DNA of 64,000 nucleotides from Sulfurivirga caldicuralii (GCF_900141795.1 NZ_FSRE01000001.1:186001-250000); one strand, 5' to 3'; positions 1 to 9,226 are shown, counted from the stretch's first letter. A program made the numbers and translations. Notes: generated by a model not told the origin, from the letters alone.

Positions 1-562
1 TGCACAGTACGCCCACCACTTCGCCCTTTTCGGTACGCAGGGGGGCGGAGATGTCCACCAGCCGCAGTGGCAGGTCGTCCCATTTGGGCTTGGGCATGAT
101 TTTCGCCAGCAGAAAGGCATCGTGTACATTACCGAAATGCAGACCCCTGATGCCTTTGATAAACCAGTCGCGATGGGCGACGTTCTTGCCTTCCAGCAGC
201 CCCTCCGTGCCCACGAGGATATTGCCGGCAGTATCGGTAAAGCCGATCCAGGCAATGGTTTTGTCAACTGATTTGGCGCGTTCGAGAATCCTGCGCTTGC
301 GCTGCGCAGGAACCGTTGTATCTGCAAGGAGCGACAGATTGCTGAGCAGCTCGACCTGCCGGGCATGAGTTTCCATGGTGGCCTGGAGCAGATCGGAGAG
401 GCGCTCGGCCAGCTCAAGCTGGGTTTGTTCGATTTCCTGACGCAGCAGCGTTTCTGCATGACGGTGCTGATAGGCGTAGAAACCGCTTAGCACGACGGCC
501 AGACTGACCAGCAGGGCTGCCAGCAGCTTGAAGCGGATGGAGTGCCAGTTTAAGGGGTGCAT
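1..562 (-). CDS. Membrane sensor protein with Cache-like domain, N-terminal part only
   Basis: The reading frame is open from an ATG at 562 to the window edge (187 codons), so only the N-terminus is seen. Residues about 10-30 form one hydrophobic membrane segment. A region rich in Gln, Glu and Leu that looks helical follows. Then comes an extracytoplasmic stretch resembling the dCache family (AWIGFTDTAGNILVGTEGLL, HRDWFIKGI, and a late DISAPL...GEVVGVL). Such N-termini usually precede a GGDEF, histidine kinase or chemoreceptor output domain, which would lie outside the window. The ligand and output are unknown. It is followed on the same strand by no visible terminator. Confidence 0.7.
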   Translation of the reverse strand, partial: MHPLNWHSIRFKLLAALLVSLAVVLSGFYAYQHRHAETLLRQEIEQTQLELAERLSDLLQATMETHARQVELLSNLSLLADTTVPAQRKRRILERAKSVDKTIAWIGFTDTAGNILVGTEGLLEGKNVAHRDWFIKGIRGLHFGNVHDAFLLAKIMPKPKWDDLPLRLVDISAPLRTEKGEVVGVLC

Positions 563-604
563 AATGCCAATTTTTGTAGGGTTGGAATTATGTTATCAGT
601 TTGT

Positions 605-1036
605 CTATTTACTGTATAGCGTGGCCGGGTCAATGAGCGGGGCTGTGAGGATCTGCGCCGGCTCGGGATAGAGGCGGGTGTAGAAGCAGCTGCGGCGGCC
701 GGTGTGGCAGGCGGGGCCGGTCTGATCCACCAGCAGCAGCAGGGTGTCGCCGTCGCAGTCGATGCGGATCTCTTTCAGAAGCTGAACCTGCCCGGATTCT
801 TCGCCCTTGCGCCACAGCTTGCCGCGGGAGCGGGACCAGTAGCAGGCACGGCCTGTTTGCAGCGTTTCACGCAGGGCGGTTTCGTTCATCCACGCCAGCA
901 TGAGCACGTCTTTGCTGTCGTATTGCTGCGCAATGGCGGCCACCAGCCCGTTGTTGTCCCATTTGAGTTCGGCGATGAGGGTGTCTGTATCCAGCTCGGT
1001 GCCGGGCGAGAGGGTTTCGCGATCCTTGTAGCTCAT
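605..1036 (-). CDS. hisI: Phosphoribosyl-AMP cyclohydrolase
   Basis: HisI opens the purine ring of phosphoribosyl-AMP in histidine biosynthesis, in the cytoplasm. The 143-residue protein has the expected single-domain length. It carries the family signatures: [12 protein letters not shown] near residue 45, the zinc-site region [14 protein letters not shown], and [13 protein letters not shown] near residue 110. There is no HisE (pyrophosphohydrolase) extension. No other his gene is nearby. The ATG overlaps the stop of the upstream exonuclease gene (ATGA), so the two are translationally coupled. Confidence 0.95.
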   Translation of the reverse strand: MSYKDRETLSPGTELDTDTLIAELKWDNNGLVAAIAQQYDSKDVLMLAWMNETALRETLQTGRACYWSRSRGKLWRKGEESGQVQLLKEIRIDCDGDTLLLLVDQTGPACHTGRRSCFYTRLYPEPAQILTAPLIDPATLYSK

Positions 1037-2127
1037 GATTTCGCTTTCTGTTTGGCCTGGGCAAAGGCCATGGCCAGCAGGTTGTTGCTGACCGGCTCGG
1101 CCTTTTTCTTCTCTTTTTTCGGCTTGGGTGCCACATCGCTGGCGCGCCCCTTTTCCAGCATGGCCTTAAACAGGGTCATGGTGGCGCGGGCATCGTCCAG
1201 CGCATCGTGGGCATCACCGGGAAACGGCTCAGCGACGATTTTCTCGTAGGCGTCGGTAAGCTTGGGGGTCTTGAAGAACCAGTACATGCGCTCGGAGTGC
1301 CAGCGCATGGCGCCGATCAGGTCGCGGGCCAGCTCGGCCACGTCCAGCCAGGTGTTGTAGTCCAGCTCGAACGGCAGCTGTTTCTTGCTGGCGGTGTTTT
1401 CCAGATAGGCGAAATCGCTCTCCGTGCTGTAGGCGAGCACGATGTCGGCGTTCAGCAGGGCGTTGTGGATGGCGTCCCACGCTTGTGTTGCGTAGGGGGC
1501 ATCGGCCACCATCTCGGTGGTGATGTTGTGCTTTTCGTTTTCCGGGATGTCGTAGCCCGGGTTGATGAGCTGGTTGAGCACCTCGTTGCCATCGGCGTCG
1601 CAGATGGAGACCTGAATGATGTCGGCTTCCGGTTTGGTGGAGACGTCGGTGGCTTCGATGTCGATGCAGACGATGTTCTTGCCTTTGAGTTCGTCGTTGA
1701 GCTGCTTGAGCTTGTAGAGCGCATCGATACGGCGCTGGCGGATCAGCTCCACCGCTTCGTTTTTGACAAATTCCTTGAGCAGCTTTTCCAGCGCCTGACG
1801 CAGACGGGGCAGGGAACGCTTCAGTGCCTCGCGCACGGCGTCATCCTCGCTGGCGCGCTCGATAAACTGATCGACCGAAACAACGGTGTCTTCCTCCAGC
1901 TGGATGGTGGCCAGCGTGGCGTCGAGCAGCTTTTTCAGGTCGAAGTCGTAGGCTTCCAGTGGTGGAATGAGTACCTGCCCCTTCAGCAGGGCGGTTTCCC
2001 CCTTGGCGGGTGAGGCCATGATTTCCACCCCGCGTAGGGTGAGACCGTCGGAGGCCGCCACGGCGACGAGGTAGTCCTTGAGGGGCTGATTGCGTTTATC
2101 CAGCAGAATGAGTTGTGCGTTTGACAT
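1033..2127 (-). CDS. DEDDh-type 3'-5' exonuclease domain protein
   Basis: A 364-residue protein in two parts. Residues 1 to about 150 are a helical region of unknown function. The C-terminal half is an RNase T / DnaQ-like exonuclease fold with CIDIEATD (first acidic pair), [10 protein letters not shown] (third Asp) and [10 protein letters not shown] (His and last Asp), matching the DEDDh catalytic set. A Lys-rich linker ([12 protein letters not shown]) lies near the end. The ATG at 2127 was chosen because the longer frame runs into the diguanylate cyclase gene. The substrate is unknown; DNA or RNA trimming is likely from the family. Confidence 0.75.
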   Translation of the reverse strand: MSNAQLILLDKRNQPLKDYLVAVAASDGLTLRGVEIMASPAKGETALLKGQVLIPPLEAYDFDLKKLLDATLATIQLEEDTVVSVDQFIERASEDDAVREALKRSLPRLRQALEKLLKEFVKNEAVELIRQRRIDALYKLKQLNDELKGKNIVCIDIEATDVSTKPEADIIQVSICDADGNEVLNQLINPGYDIPENEKHNITTEMVADAPYATQAWDAIHNALLNADIVLAYSTESDFAYLENTASKKQLPFELDYNTWLDVAELARDLIGAMRWHSERMYWFFKTPKLTDAYEKIVAEPFPGDAHDALDDARATMTLFKAMLEKGRASDVAPKPKKEKKKAEPVSNNLLAMAFAQAKQKAKS

Positions 2128-2209
2128 GGTGTTGCGGCTTTTATGCAGTGGGAGGGGGTATTTTAACAGCCGCACGCACACAAGGGCGTGCGGCGTGCGC
2201 CGGGACCCA

Positions 2210-3715
2210 TCATTCGGATTGAGCGGTGCTGCTCTGCTCTGCATCCTGGCATTTGGGCGGGTGATTGCATTCCACACGGTTGCGCCCGCCTTCCTTGGTG
2301 CGGTACAGGGCTTCATCTGCACAGGCGATCAGCGTGGTGTCGGGCGGCAGATCCGGGTCGGGAATGCAGGTGCACACGCCAATGCTGACGGTCAGGTGAC
2401 CATTTGGCACCGTGACGTTTTTCTTGTCGAGCGCTTCCACCGCTTGACGGATACGTTCGGCCAGTGCGCAGGCGGCGTCGTGTGGCGTTTCCGGCAGCAG
2501 GACAGCCAGTTCCTCGCCGCCGTAGCGCGCCACCAGATCCGTCTGGCGCTTGACCTGCTGACGCAGGGTGGCAGCGACACTTCTGAGGATGTCGTCCCCG
2601 GCGAGATGACCGAGGGTGTCGTTCCAGCGCTTGAAGTGGTCGATGTCGATCATGATCAGGCTCAGCGGTGTCTGATTGCGCGCGCCCCGATACCACTCCC
2701 GCCGCAGGGCCTCGTCAAAGGCGCGGCGGTTGGCCAGCCCCGTGAGCCCGTCCGTCTTGGCCTGCAGGGCGAGTTGATCGCTTTTCTCCTGCAGCGCCCG
2801 CAGGGCTTCATTCAGCTGGAGCTGCTGGCGCCGAATCTGGCGCAGGCGCTGTTGCAGCATCAGGGTGAGCACGACGATGGTGAGGGTGATAAAGCCCCAG
2901 AAGGCCAGCACATGGACGGCGCTCTTGCGCTTGAAGTCGATCAGCCGCTGCCGGTCGACGACTGAGGCCACCTGCCATAGGGTGCCGGGAATGGGGGCGA
3001 ACACCGCCTCTGCGGTCAGATCGGGCGACAGAAAGACTGGCTTGTGGGCGTTGAAAAGATTCAGGCGGTCGTGGTCGGCGGTCATCTCGATGAGCCAGCC
3101 CTGCGGCGAGCGGCGCACGATGTAGAGCGAATGCCCCGGTATCTGATGGTTTTTCAGCAGGGTGATGAACGGCGTGAGCGTGTAGCTGGCAAACAGATAA
3201 TAGGGCTTGCCGCCGAGCTGCGCCGGGACCACCAGGTCATAGTGGTAGCGGATCGGGTTGGGGTGCACGCGGACGGGATGGCGGCCCGTTTCGATCAGCT
3301 TGCGGATGTCCGACACGCACACCTGATCGATGAAGCCTTCGAACAGATCGTCCTGCAGGATGAATCGACCCGTGCGCCCGTCCACGATGCTGAAGCCGAA
3401 AAGACCGGGCATGTAGCGCTGCAGGCGCTTACGCAGGTCGTGTTGCAGGGCGGTGTTTTCGGGGGCGCGCACCAGCTCGGTCAGCGCCTGGTGGTGGTCG
3501 CTGGCGAAGGCGCGCAGCACGGTGGCGTGGCGGCTTAGTGTGTAGTCGATGCTGGCGGCGGTGTTGCGTGCAAGAATCTGCGTCTGCTGGCGCTGCTGCG
3601 TCTGATAGAGGTGAATGTCCTGCTGATAGACCAGTGCGGCGATGGTGCTGGCGAGCACCATCAGCGTCACAGCCCCCAGGTGGAGGCTTCGATCGTTAAA
3701 AGTGAGGGATTTCAT
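2210..3715 (-). CDS. Membrane-anchored diguanylate cyclase (GGDEF)
   Basis: Makes cyclic-di-GMP from two GTP. The 501-residue protein has a membrane helix near residues 12-30, a periplasmic sensor region of about 240 residues, a second helix (HVLAFWGFITLTIVVLTLML), a helical linker, and a C-terminal GGDEF domain. The active-site loop reads GGEEL, and RQTD lies five residues upstream as a product-inhibition I-site (RxxD), so the enzyme looks active and feedback controlled. Other kept motifs are DGLTGLANRRAFDE and MIDIDHFKRWND. The ATG at 3715 was preferred to the in-frame TTG at 3718. The signal sensed is unknown. Confidence 0.9.
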   Translation of the reverse strand: MKSLTFNDRSLHLGAVTLMVLASTIAALVYQQDIHLYQTQQRQQTQILARNTAASIDYTLSRHATVLRAFASDHHQALTELVRAPENTALQHDLRKRLQRYMPGLFGFSIVDGRTGRFILQDDLFEGFIDQVCVSDIRKLIETGRHPVRVHPNPIRYHYDLVVPAQLGGKPYYLFASYTLTPFITLLKNHQIPGHSLYIVRRSPQGWLIEMTADHDRLNLFNAHKPVFLSPDLTAEAVFAPIPGTLWQVASVVDRQRLIDFKRKSAVHVLAFWGFITLTIVVLTLMLQQRLRQIRRQQLQLNEALRALQEKSDQLALQAKTDGLTGLANRRAFDEALRREWYRGARNQTPLSLIMIDIDHFKRWNDTLGHLAGDDILRSVAATLRQQVKRQTDLVARYGGEELAVLLPETPHDAACALAERIRQAVEALDKKNVTVPNGHLTVSIGVCTCIPDPDLPPDTTLIACADEALYRTKEGGRNRVECNHPPKCQDAEQSSTAQSE

Positions 3716-3729
3716 CAAATTAGTATAAG

Positions 3730-3757
3730 AAAAAAGCCGCCTCCGCGGCGACTTTTT
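3730..3757 (-). terminator. Rho-independent terminator downstream of superoxide dismutase
   Basis: GCCGC (3736-3740) and GCGGC (3745-3749) form a five-pair stem with a four-base loop. On the minus strand the stem is followed by a run of six T. It lies 80-110 bases beyond the superoxide dismutase stop and just before the diguanylate cyclase start, so it would insulate the two. Confidence 0.6.
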
Positions 3758-3837
3758 GTCGGCTGGGCACGGCGTGTGCCGAAGGGTTGGATCCGTTGCG
3801 GCAAGCGCCTACCATCGCGACTACGCGCCCTGGCCGA

Positions 3838-4449
3838 TCAGCCCCGTGCGGCGCGGAAGTTTTCTTCCACCTTGTCCCAGTTAACCACGTCCCACCAGGC
3901 CTGCAGGTAGTCGGGGCGGCGGTTCTGGTAGCGCAGATAGTAGGCGTGTTCCCACACATCCACACCCAGGATCGGCGTGCCTTTCACTTCGGCCACATCC
4001 ATCAGCGGGTTGTCCTGGTTGGGGGTGGAGGTGATGGCCAGTTGGCCATTGTTATCCATCACCAGCCACGCCCAGCCGGAGCCGAAGCGCCCCAGGCCGG
4101 CCTGAATGAGCTGCTGCTTGAAGTTGTCGAAGCCTTCGAAGGTGTCGTTAATGGCGTCCTTCAGCTCACCCTTGGGTTCGCCGCCGCCGTCCGGGCCCAT
4201 GATTTCCCAGAAGAAGGTGTGGTTCCAGTGGCCGCCACCATTGTTGCGCACGGCGGCGGGCACCTTGGAGGCCATGGCCAGCAGCTCTTCCAGTGACTTG
4301 TCTTCCAGCTCGGTGCCGGCAATGGCGTTGTTCAGGTTGGCAACATAGGCACCGTGGTGCTTGGTGTGATGGATTTCCATGGTACGCGCGTCGATGCTGC
4401 GCTCCAGTGCGTCGTAGTCGTAAGGCAGGTCAGGCAGTGTAAAGGCCAT
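3838..4449 (-). CDS. sodA: Superoxide dismutase, Fe/Mn family
   Basis: Dismutates superoxide to O2 and H2O2 in the cytoplasm. The length of 203 residues is typical. Metal ligands are visible: His in MEIHHTKHH (near 27), His in [10 protein letters not shown] (near 75), and Asp and His in [11 protein letters not shown] (near 165). The residues used to separate metal types are mixed. NNGGGH and the NQDNPLM segment look like Mn enzymes (Gly and Gln in the second shell), while HWNHTFFW resembles Fe enzymes. Mn or cambialistic use is therefore likely but not proven. It appears to be a single-gene unit with its own terminator. Confidence 0.95.
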   Translation of the reverse strand: MAFTLPDLPYDYDALERSIDARTMEIHHTKHHGAYVANLNNAIAGTELEDKSLEELLAMASKVPAAVRNNGGGHWNHTFFWEIMGPDGGGEPKGELKDAINDTFEGFDNFKQQLIQAGLGRFGSGWAWLVMDNNGQLAITSTPNQDNPLMDVAEVKGTPILGVDVWEHAYYLRYQNRRPDYLQAWWDVVNWDKVEENFRAARG

Positions 4450-4522
4450 TGTTGATTCCTCCAGTGTTTTGGTTAATCAGTGCGCCACTATTTTACCGAT
4501 TTCCGAGCATTACGGTCGGAAA

Positions 4523-4813
4523 TCAGTCGGGTGCGCGGTCAAAGGAAAGATCGGGCAGGGTGATGTCGGCCACCTTTTCCTTTTCCGAAGGCGGCGTCTG
4601 AATGTAGTAGCCCTTGCTCTGAATGCTCTCCAGCACCTCGACAGGATTGGCGCGCGGCATGCGGCGCTCGGGCGTGAGCTCGAAGTCGATGACGTGCTGC
4701 GGCTCGCCGAAGAACACCAGCAGTTCATCCGGCAGGTCTTCAATGGCCGTTCCGGCAGGGATGTAGAGATAGAGTTCCTCGGTTTTGGGGCTTTTGTAGG
4801 CGGAAACCTGCAT
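4523..4813 (-). CDS. ycgL: YcgL-family protein
   Basis: A 96-residue protein that matches the small YcgL family along its length: an N-terminal YKSPKTEELYLYIP strand, the PDELLVFFGEPQHVIDF core, and SKGYYIQTPP before a variable tail. In gammaproteobacteria these proteins are conserved and of unknown function, often near RNase D or minCDE. Here the neighbours are sod and a membrane protein, so context adds nothing. Confidence 0.8.
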   Translation of the reverse strand: MQVSAYKSPKTEELYLYIPAGTAIEDLPDELLVFFGEPQHVIDFELTPERRMPRANPVEVLESIQSKGYYIQTPPSEKEKVADITLPDLSFDRAPD

Positions 4814-4920
4814 GAAGGCCGCTCCTTGAAATGAATGTGCGGCCTATTTTAGCGGCTGGAGCGCCTCTGTAACAGCTCAGCGCTTCCGATCCGGCGGCAT
4901 TGGCGTGCCATTGCAGGGGG

Positions 4921-4946
4921 GGCGACAAGCAGGCTGGCTTGTTGCC
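4921..4946. other. Strong hairpin between ycgL and the DUF4395-like gene
   Basis: GGCGACAAGC and GCTTGTTGCC pair over ten positions (one G-T pair) around a six-base loop. There is no T run on either side, so it is not a classic terminator. It lies downstream of the minus-strand DUF4395-like gene and may end or stabilise that transcript. The rest of 4814-5012 shows nothing clear. Confidence 0.4.
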
Positions 4947-5012
4947 GTTGGGGCGGCGGGTAAACTGCCACCCCGGTGGCTGCGCGCTACGGGCAGGCTT
5001 CAGGCAGCGACG

Positions 5013-5777
5013 TTAGCCGGACTGTTGGGCGTCCCGTTCCGCCTTGCGGCGGGCGATGGCGTCCCAGTCGATGTTGTTGCAGGCTTCGCACTCTTCCTTG
5101 AAGATGCCCACCTTAACCAGCAGTTTGTGAATCTGACAGCCGACGCAGAAGCCCAGCACGGTTTCTATCCACATGAAGCCGAGGCAGACCCACACCAGCG
5201 TCAGCGGAATCCAGTAGGGCATGTACTGCTCGGTGGTGGGCAGCAGCTTTTCGCCAGTCAGGTCGTTGACCCAGTGGGCGAAGACTTCCGGATTGAAGAA
5301 TACTAGACACACGGCGATAAAGGTGGCGCCGAGCGTCCAGGCGAAGCGCTTGGGCACCAGCGGCTTCCATTCGGGCGGACGGCGTTTCGCCAGCAGGCTG
5401 GCGATGTAGATGGTGGGGGAGAGGCGCGAGGTGGTGACGGTCATGCCGGCGAGCATTTCAAACAGGGCGTAGAGCAGCAGCCAGGTCTGCAGTGAATAGT
5501 CGTAGGTGCGCTTGATGGCCTGCACCGCATAAATGATGTTGCCGTCCCAGTCGGTATCCATGGTATCCACGGCGGTATTGCCGTCCACGATCCAGTGGCT
5601 GCCGTAGATGGCATCCCACAGGGTGAAAGCCATGTAGATGGGGATAAACAGCAGAATGCCGGCGCGAATGCGCACGGCCACATCGTTGATATAGACGGGC
5701 TTTTCCTTCGGGTCGCGCAACCAGAGGTTGACGACCACGTCCCTGAGATCCTGGAAGAAAGTGCTGATGGCTTGCAT
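5013..5777 (-). CDS. DUF4395-like membrane protein with cysteine motif
   Basis: A 254-residue protein with about four hydrophobic segments (near 42-58, 95-115, 147-165 and 190-210). The fourth runs into GFCVGCQIH, the Cys-x2-Cys signature of DUF4395-type membrane proteins. A second pair, CEACNN, follows near residue 235. The four cysteines could bind metal or take part in thiol chemistry on the cytoplasmic face. No function is established. It is divergent from the dehydrogenase at 5935 and shares its 157-base upstream region. Confidence 0.55.
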   Translation of the reverse strand: MQAISTFFQDLRDVVVNLWLRDPKEKPVYINDVAVRIRAGILLFIPIYMAFTLWDAIYGSHWIVDGNTAVDTMDTDWDGNIIYAVQAIKRTYDYSLQTWLLLYALFEMLAGMTVTTSRLSPTIYIASLLAKRRPPEWKPLVPKRFAWTLGATFIAVCLVFFNPEVFAHWVNDLTGEKLLPTTEQYMPYWIPLTLVWVCLGFMWIETVLGFCVGCQIHKLLVKVGIFKEECEACNNIDWDAIARRKAERDAQQSG

Positions 5778-5873
5778 TGTCGTATCCTCGCCTGAGTCTT
5801 TTCATTATGGTGATGGTTGATCTGCGATACAAATAAGTCGCGCTAATGGGGGGATAAGTTACCGCCCTGCGGC

Positions 5874-5902
5874 TTGACCTGTTCCGGAACAGTTCATAAG
5901 AT
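5874..5902 (+). promoter_or_regulatory. Sigma-70-type promoter with a palindromic operator in the spacer
   Basis: TTGACC and TAAGAT are separated by exactly 17 bases, 33 bases upstream of the NDUFA9-like gene. The spacer holds a perfect 14-base palindrome, CTGTTCCGGAACAG (5879-5892), starting at the last base of the -35 box. A dimeric repressor bound there would block RNA polymerase. A ribosome-binding site (AAGGAGA) follows before the ATG at 5935. Confidence 0.6.
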
Positions 5903-5934
5903 GCACGGAATACCCTGTTTAAGGAGACGCTGAA

Positions 5935-6915
5935 ATGCGCCTTGGAAACCGAATCGCCGTATTTGGCGGCAGTGGCTTTATCGGTCGCGAAGTGATGTAT
6001 GAGCTGGCACACGCCGGTTATGAGCTGACCTGCTACGTGCGTCGCCCCGAGCGCTATCGTGATATTTCCCTTCTGCCCAATACCCGTGTGCGTGGCTGGA
6101 CGCCGCTGGATGATTTGAGCACGCGGGAGGCCTTGGAAGGGCACACCATGCTGCTCAACCTGACCGTTGATCAGTCCGATACGCTGGAGGCCATTGCGCC
6201 CGAGGACTTCCCCGCGCTGGCGAAGCAGCTGCAGAAAAGTGCAGCCAAGGTGGGTATCCGCCGCATTTTGCATCTGTCCTATCTGGATGCCAATGCGCAG
6301 GCCGGTGGCGGCTGGGCCAAGCAGCTGGCGGAAATGGAGGCGGCCCTGCATGCGGTGCCGTCGGCGCAGACCACTACCTTCCGTACCAGTCTGGTGATCG
6401 GCGAGGGAGACGATAACAGCAGCCGCTACCGCGATCAGCTCAAGCGCATGGCGTTTGTGCCGGTGTATGGTGCCGAGTATCGCTTTCAGCCTCTGTGGGT
6501 GAAGGATCTGGCGCGTCTGATCAAAAATTGCGTGCGCAACAAGGCCAGTTTTGGCCAGCGCTGGACCGCGGTGGGTGACGATACCCTCACGCTGAAGGAG
6601 CTGGCGCAGGAGGTGGCCGAGATCATGGGTGTGGAAAGCCCGATTGTCTTTTCACCCTGCCCGCTCAATGCCCGGCTGCTGCTCAAGCTGGGGCCGCTGG
6701 CGCCGTCGTCGCTGCACCCGGCGCAGCTGATCACCCTGCATGGCGATCGCCTGGCGGACAATGCGGACTTTGAAACGCAGTTCGGCTTCAAGCCCACAGA
6801 AGTGGAGGTGGCGCTGAGCACCTATGTGACGCCCCACGATATCCGCCACCGCTACAATTTCTTCCGCAAGGAAGCGGGTCGGGATCTAAATGAACTGCCC
6901 AGGGAGCTTTTGTGA
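5935..6915 (+). CDS. NAD(P)-binding protein of the complex I NDUFA9 / atypical SDR family
   Basis: A 326-residue Rossmann-fold protein starting with the dinucleotide-binding motif VFGGSGFIGREV at residues 10-21. It continues as an atypical short-chain dehydrogenase / NmrA-like fold (RILHLSYLDANA near 120, TFRTSLVIGEGD near 150, FQPLWVKDLARLI near 185). The classical YxxxK catalytic pair is not evident. This suggests a structural, quinone-linked or regulatory role, as for NDUFA9-like proteins, rather than a standard dehydrogenase. Its own promoter and terminator make it a monocistronic unit. Confidence 0.75.
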   Translation: MRLGNRIAVFGGSGFIGREVMYELAHAGYELTCYVRRPERYRDISLLPNTRVRGWTPLDDLSTREALEGHTMLLNLTVDQSDTLEAIAPEDFPALAKQLQKSAAKVGIRRILHLSYLDANAQAGGGWAKQLAEMEAALHAVPSAQTTTFRTSLVIGEGDDNSSRYRDQLKRMAFVPVYGAEYRFQPLWVKDLARLIKNCVRNKASFGQRWTAVGDDTLTLKELAQEVAEIMGVESPIVFSPCPLNARLLLKLGPLAPSSLHPAQLITLHGDRLADNADFETQFGFKPTEVEVALSTYVTPHDIRHRYNFFRKEAGRDLNELPRELL

Positions 6916-6940
6916 ACGGGGCTTCAGGTTGTGTGAAGCG

Positions 6941-6970
6941 AACGGCGTGCACAGGCACGCCGTTTTTGTT
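6941..6970 (+). terminator. Rho-independent terminator
   Basis: ACGGCGTGC pairs perfectly with GCACGCCGT around a four-base loop, followed by a T run. A second small hairpin (GCTTCA...TGAAGC, 6921-6939) lies just before it. It ends the NDUFA9-like transcript 15 bases ahead of cca. Confidence 0.85.
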
Positions 6971-6984
6971 TAGACGGATGCACC

Positions 6985-8235
6985 ATGACTGAACCGAAAA
7001 CCTATCTCGTAGGGGGTGCCGTGCGCGACGCCCTGCTGGGCCTGCCGGTCAGGGAGCGGGACTGGGTCGTGGTTGGCGCCACGCCAGAGTGGATGCTGGC
7101 GCAGGGCTTTCGACCTGTGGGCAAGGACTTTCCGGTGTTCCTGCATCCGCAAACGGGCGAGGAGTATGCGCTGGCGCGCACGGAACGCAAGCAGGGGCAG
7201 GGGTATCACGGCTTTGTCTTTCATGCAGCGCCCGAGGTCACGCTTGAAGAAGATCTTCGCCGTCGGGACCTCACTATCAATGCCATGGCGCAGGACCCGG
7301 AGACGGGGGAAATCATCGACCCTTATGGGGGGCGGCGGGATTTGGAACGGCGCATCCTGCGTCATGTGAGCGATGCGTTTGTGGAAGATCCGCTGCGTGT
7401 GCTGCGGGTGGCCCGTTTTGCCGCCAAGCTGGCGCGGTTCGGCTTCCGGTTGGCGCCGGAAACTCGGGCGTTGATGGAACGCATGGCCGCCAGCGGTGAA
7501 TTGAATGCGCTGACCCCGGAGCGGGTGTGGAAAGAGATGGAAAAGGCGCTGCGCACGGACGCGCCGCAGGTGTTTTTCCGCGTGCTGCACGAGGTGGGGG
7601 CGCTCAAAGTCCTGCTGCCGGAAATCGCTGCCTTGGATGGTGTGCCGCAGCATCCCAAATGGCATCCCGAAGGAGATGTGCTGACACACACGCTGATGGT
7701 GGTGGAGGAGGCCGCGCGGCTGCGCAACGATGTGGCCTTGCGCTTTGCCGCGCTGGTGCACGATGTGGGCAAGGGGGTGACCCCACGGGAAAAATGGCCG
7801 CACCATCCCGGCCATGAGCAGGCCGGCGTCCCCTTGACCGAAGCCATCTGTGCACGCTATCGCCTGCCCAATGCCGTGCACGAACTGGCGGTGAAGGGGA
7901 CACGCTGGCACGGCGATTTTCACCGTGGGCCGGAAGGCAAGTTGACGCCCGAGGCCATCGCCACCCTGTTTCAGCGGGTGGATCTCTATCGTAAGCCTGA
8001 CATCTTTGCCCGTCTGCTGGATCTGGCGGAAGCGGATTATCGAGGGCGACTGGGTTTTGAGCAGACACCTTATCCCTATCGGGACTGGTGGGCCGGGCTG
8101 GTGGAGAGCGTGCGCGCGGTTTCGCCGCAGACTTTTGTGGCGCAGGGGCTGAAGGGCAAGGCCATTGGCGAGGCGGTGGCGCGCGCGCGCCTTGAGCGCA
8201 TCCGCGACTGGGTGGGGCGTGCCACGCGCTCATAA
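6985..8235 (+). CDS. cca: CCA-adding tRNA nucleotidyltransferase with HD domain
   Basis: Adds or repairs the 3' CCA end of tRNAs. The 416-residue protein has the full class II layout: [12 protein letters not shown] (residues 6-17), the metal motif in [25 protein letters not shown] (about 87-101), the base-selecting [16 protein letters not shown], and an HD phosphohydrolase domain with HTLMVVEEA and [10 protein letters not shown]. The HD domain is the proteobacterial multifunctional form with phosphatase and phosphodiesterase activity. The first Asp of the usual DxD reads ERDW, so the acidic pair is Glu-x-Asp here or sits slightly shifted. Confidence 0.95.
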   Translation: MTEPKTYLVGGAVRDALLGLPVRERDWVVVGATPEWMLAQGFRPVGKDFPVFLHPQTGEEYALARTERKQGQGYHGFVFHAAPEVTLEEDLRRRDLTINAMAQDPETGEIIDPYGGRRDLERRILRHVSDAFVEDPLRVLRVARFAAKLARFGFRLAPETRALMERMAASGELNALTPERVWKEMEKALRTDAPQVFFRVLHEVGALKVLLPEIAALDGVPQHPKWHPEGDVLTHTLMVVEEAARLRNDVALRFAALVHDVGKGVTPREKWPHHPGHEQAGVPLTEAICARYRLPNAVHELAVKGTRWHGDFHRGPEGKLTPEAIATLFQRVDLYRKPDIFARLLDLAEADYRGRLGFEQTPYPYRDWWAGLVESVRAVSPQTFVAQGLKGKAIGEAVARARLERIRDWVGRATRS

Positions 8236-8347
8236 AATATCATTATTCAATAATAGAAAAAAATTCTGTTGGTCAGCGTCGGCGCCCATGTGCATGATTG
8301 AACGACCAACGGTTCAGATCCATTCATTCAAACAGGGTGCACGATCC

Positions 8348-9130
8348 ATGACAGAGCAAAACAACAATCTTGGTTGGCTTAACCTTACCAGCCTGGCCAT
8401 GCCGGTAAAGGTGCTGTTTACCGGTTATCTGATGGCCATCGGTGTGGGCTTGATGATGGCGGGCCTGCAGATCATGTTGACCCATGGGATGGCGGACGGC
8501 AAGTTCGGTCTCTCCGTGGATGATATCGTTTACAGCTATTACGGCAATCGCTCCAACTCCAAGCTTGAAGCCAAGCTGAATGGCTCCATGAAGGACAAGG
8601 CGCCGCCGGCGGAGCGCCTGGAAATCATCAAGTGGGTGCACAATGGTGCCACTAAGGAAGAATGGGATGCGAAGATTCATGGCATTATGCAGAAGCACTG
8701 TGCCATGTGTCATGCACACACCCCCACGCTGCCGAATGTGGCCAAATACGATGAGGCCAAGAAACTGGCGGAAGTGGACCACGGCGCCTCCATTAGCCAG
8801 CTGACCCGGGTGTCGCATATTCACCTGTTCGGCATCAGCTTTATCTTCATGTTTGTCGGCTTTATCTTCAGCTTTGCCGTGGGCTTCAAGTGGTGGGTCA
8901 AGGTTGCGCTGATCTTTACGCCGTTTGCGTTCCTCGTGATTGACATCGCATCCTGGTGGCTGACCAAGCTGAACCCCGGCTTTGCCTGGTTCACTATCAT
9001 CGGCGGTTTGGCCTATACAGCGGCCTCCACTGTGATGATTCTCACCAGCCTGTGGCAGATGTGGATCACCCCTTGGAAGAAGGGCAAGGTCAGCTGCAAT
9101 GCCTGGTCTGGCGAGTGTGACAAGGCCTGA
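8348..9130 (+). CDS. Membrane-bound monohaem cytochrome c
   Basis: A 260-residue protein with one N-terminal membrane helix (about 19-45), an extracytoplasmic segment of about 110 residues carrying one haem c site (CAMCH), and three further hydrophobic helices near 160-180, 186-208 and 215-240. The C-terminus ends with VSCNAWSGECDKA, which holds two cysteines. It probably moves electrons at the periplasmic face, perhaps in sulfur oxidation, but no partner is encoded nearby. The ATG at 8348 was chosen over upstream frame starts because the hydrophobic N-terminus begins there and the upstream frame lies inside cca. Confidence 0.75.
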   Translation: MTEQNNNLGWLNLTSLAMPVKVLFTGYLMAIGVGLMMAGLQIMLTHGMADGKFGLSVDDIVYSYYGNRSNSKLEAKLNGSMKDKAPPAERLEIIKWVHNGATKEEWDAKIHGIMQKHCAMCHAHTPTLPNVAKYDEAKKLAEVDHGASISQLTRVSHIHLFGISFIFMFVGFIFSFAVGFKWWVKVALIFTPFAFLVIDIASWWLTKLNPGFAWFTIIGGLAYTAASTVMILTSLWQMWITPWKKGKVSCNAWSGECDKA

Positions 9131-9152
9131 ACTGTCACTACAGCAATCCTGT

Positions 9153-9178
9153 AACGCCCGGCTTGCCGGGCGTTTTTA
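9153..9178 (+). terminator. Rho-independent terminator of the cytochrome gene
   Basis: AACGCCCGGC and GCCGGGCGTT form a perfect stem with a two-base loop, ending in TTTTT. It lies 25 bases after the cytochrome stop. Confidence 0.9.
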
Positions 9179-9226
9179 ATTTGCGAATGCGCGTGCCTGC
9201 GCGGTAGATCAGACAAGGGAAAGAGC

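Noticed and set aside
5458-6351. 297-codon minus-strand frame spanning the divergent promoter region
   Set aside because: It overlaps two well-supported genes and the promoter, and its composition is that of a reverse-frame shadow.
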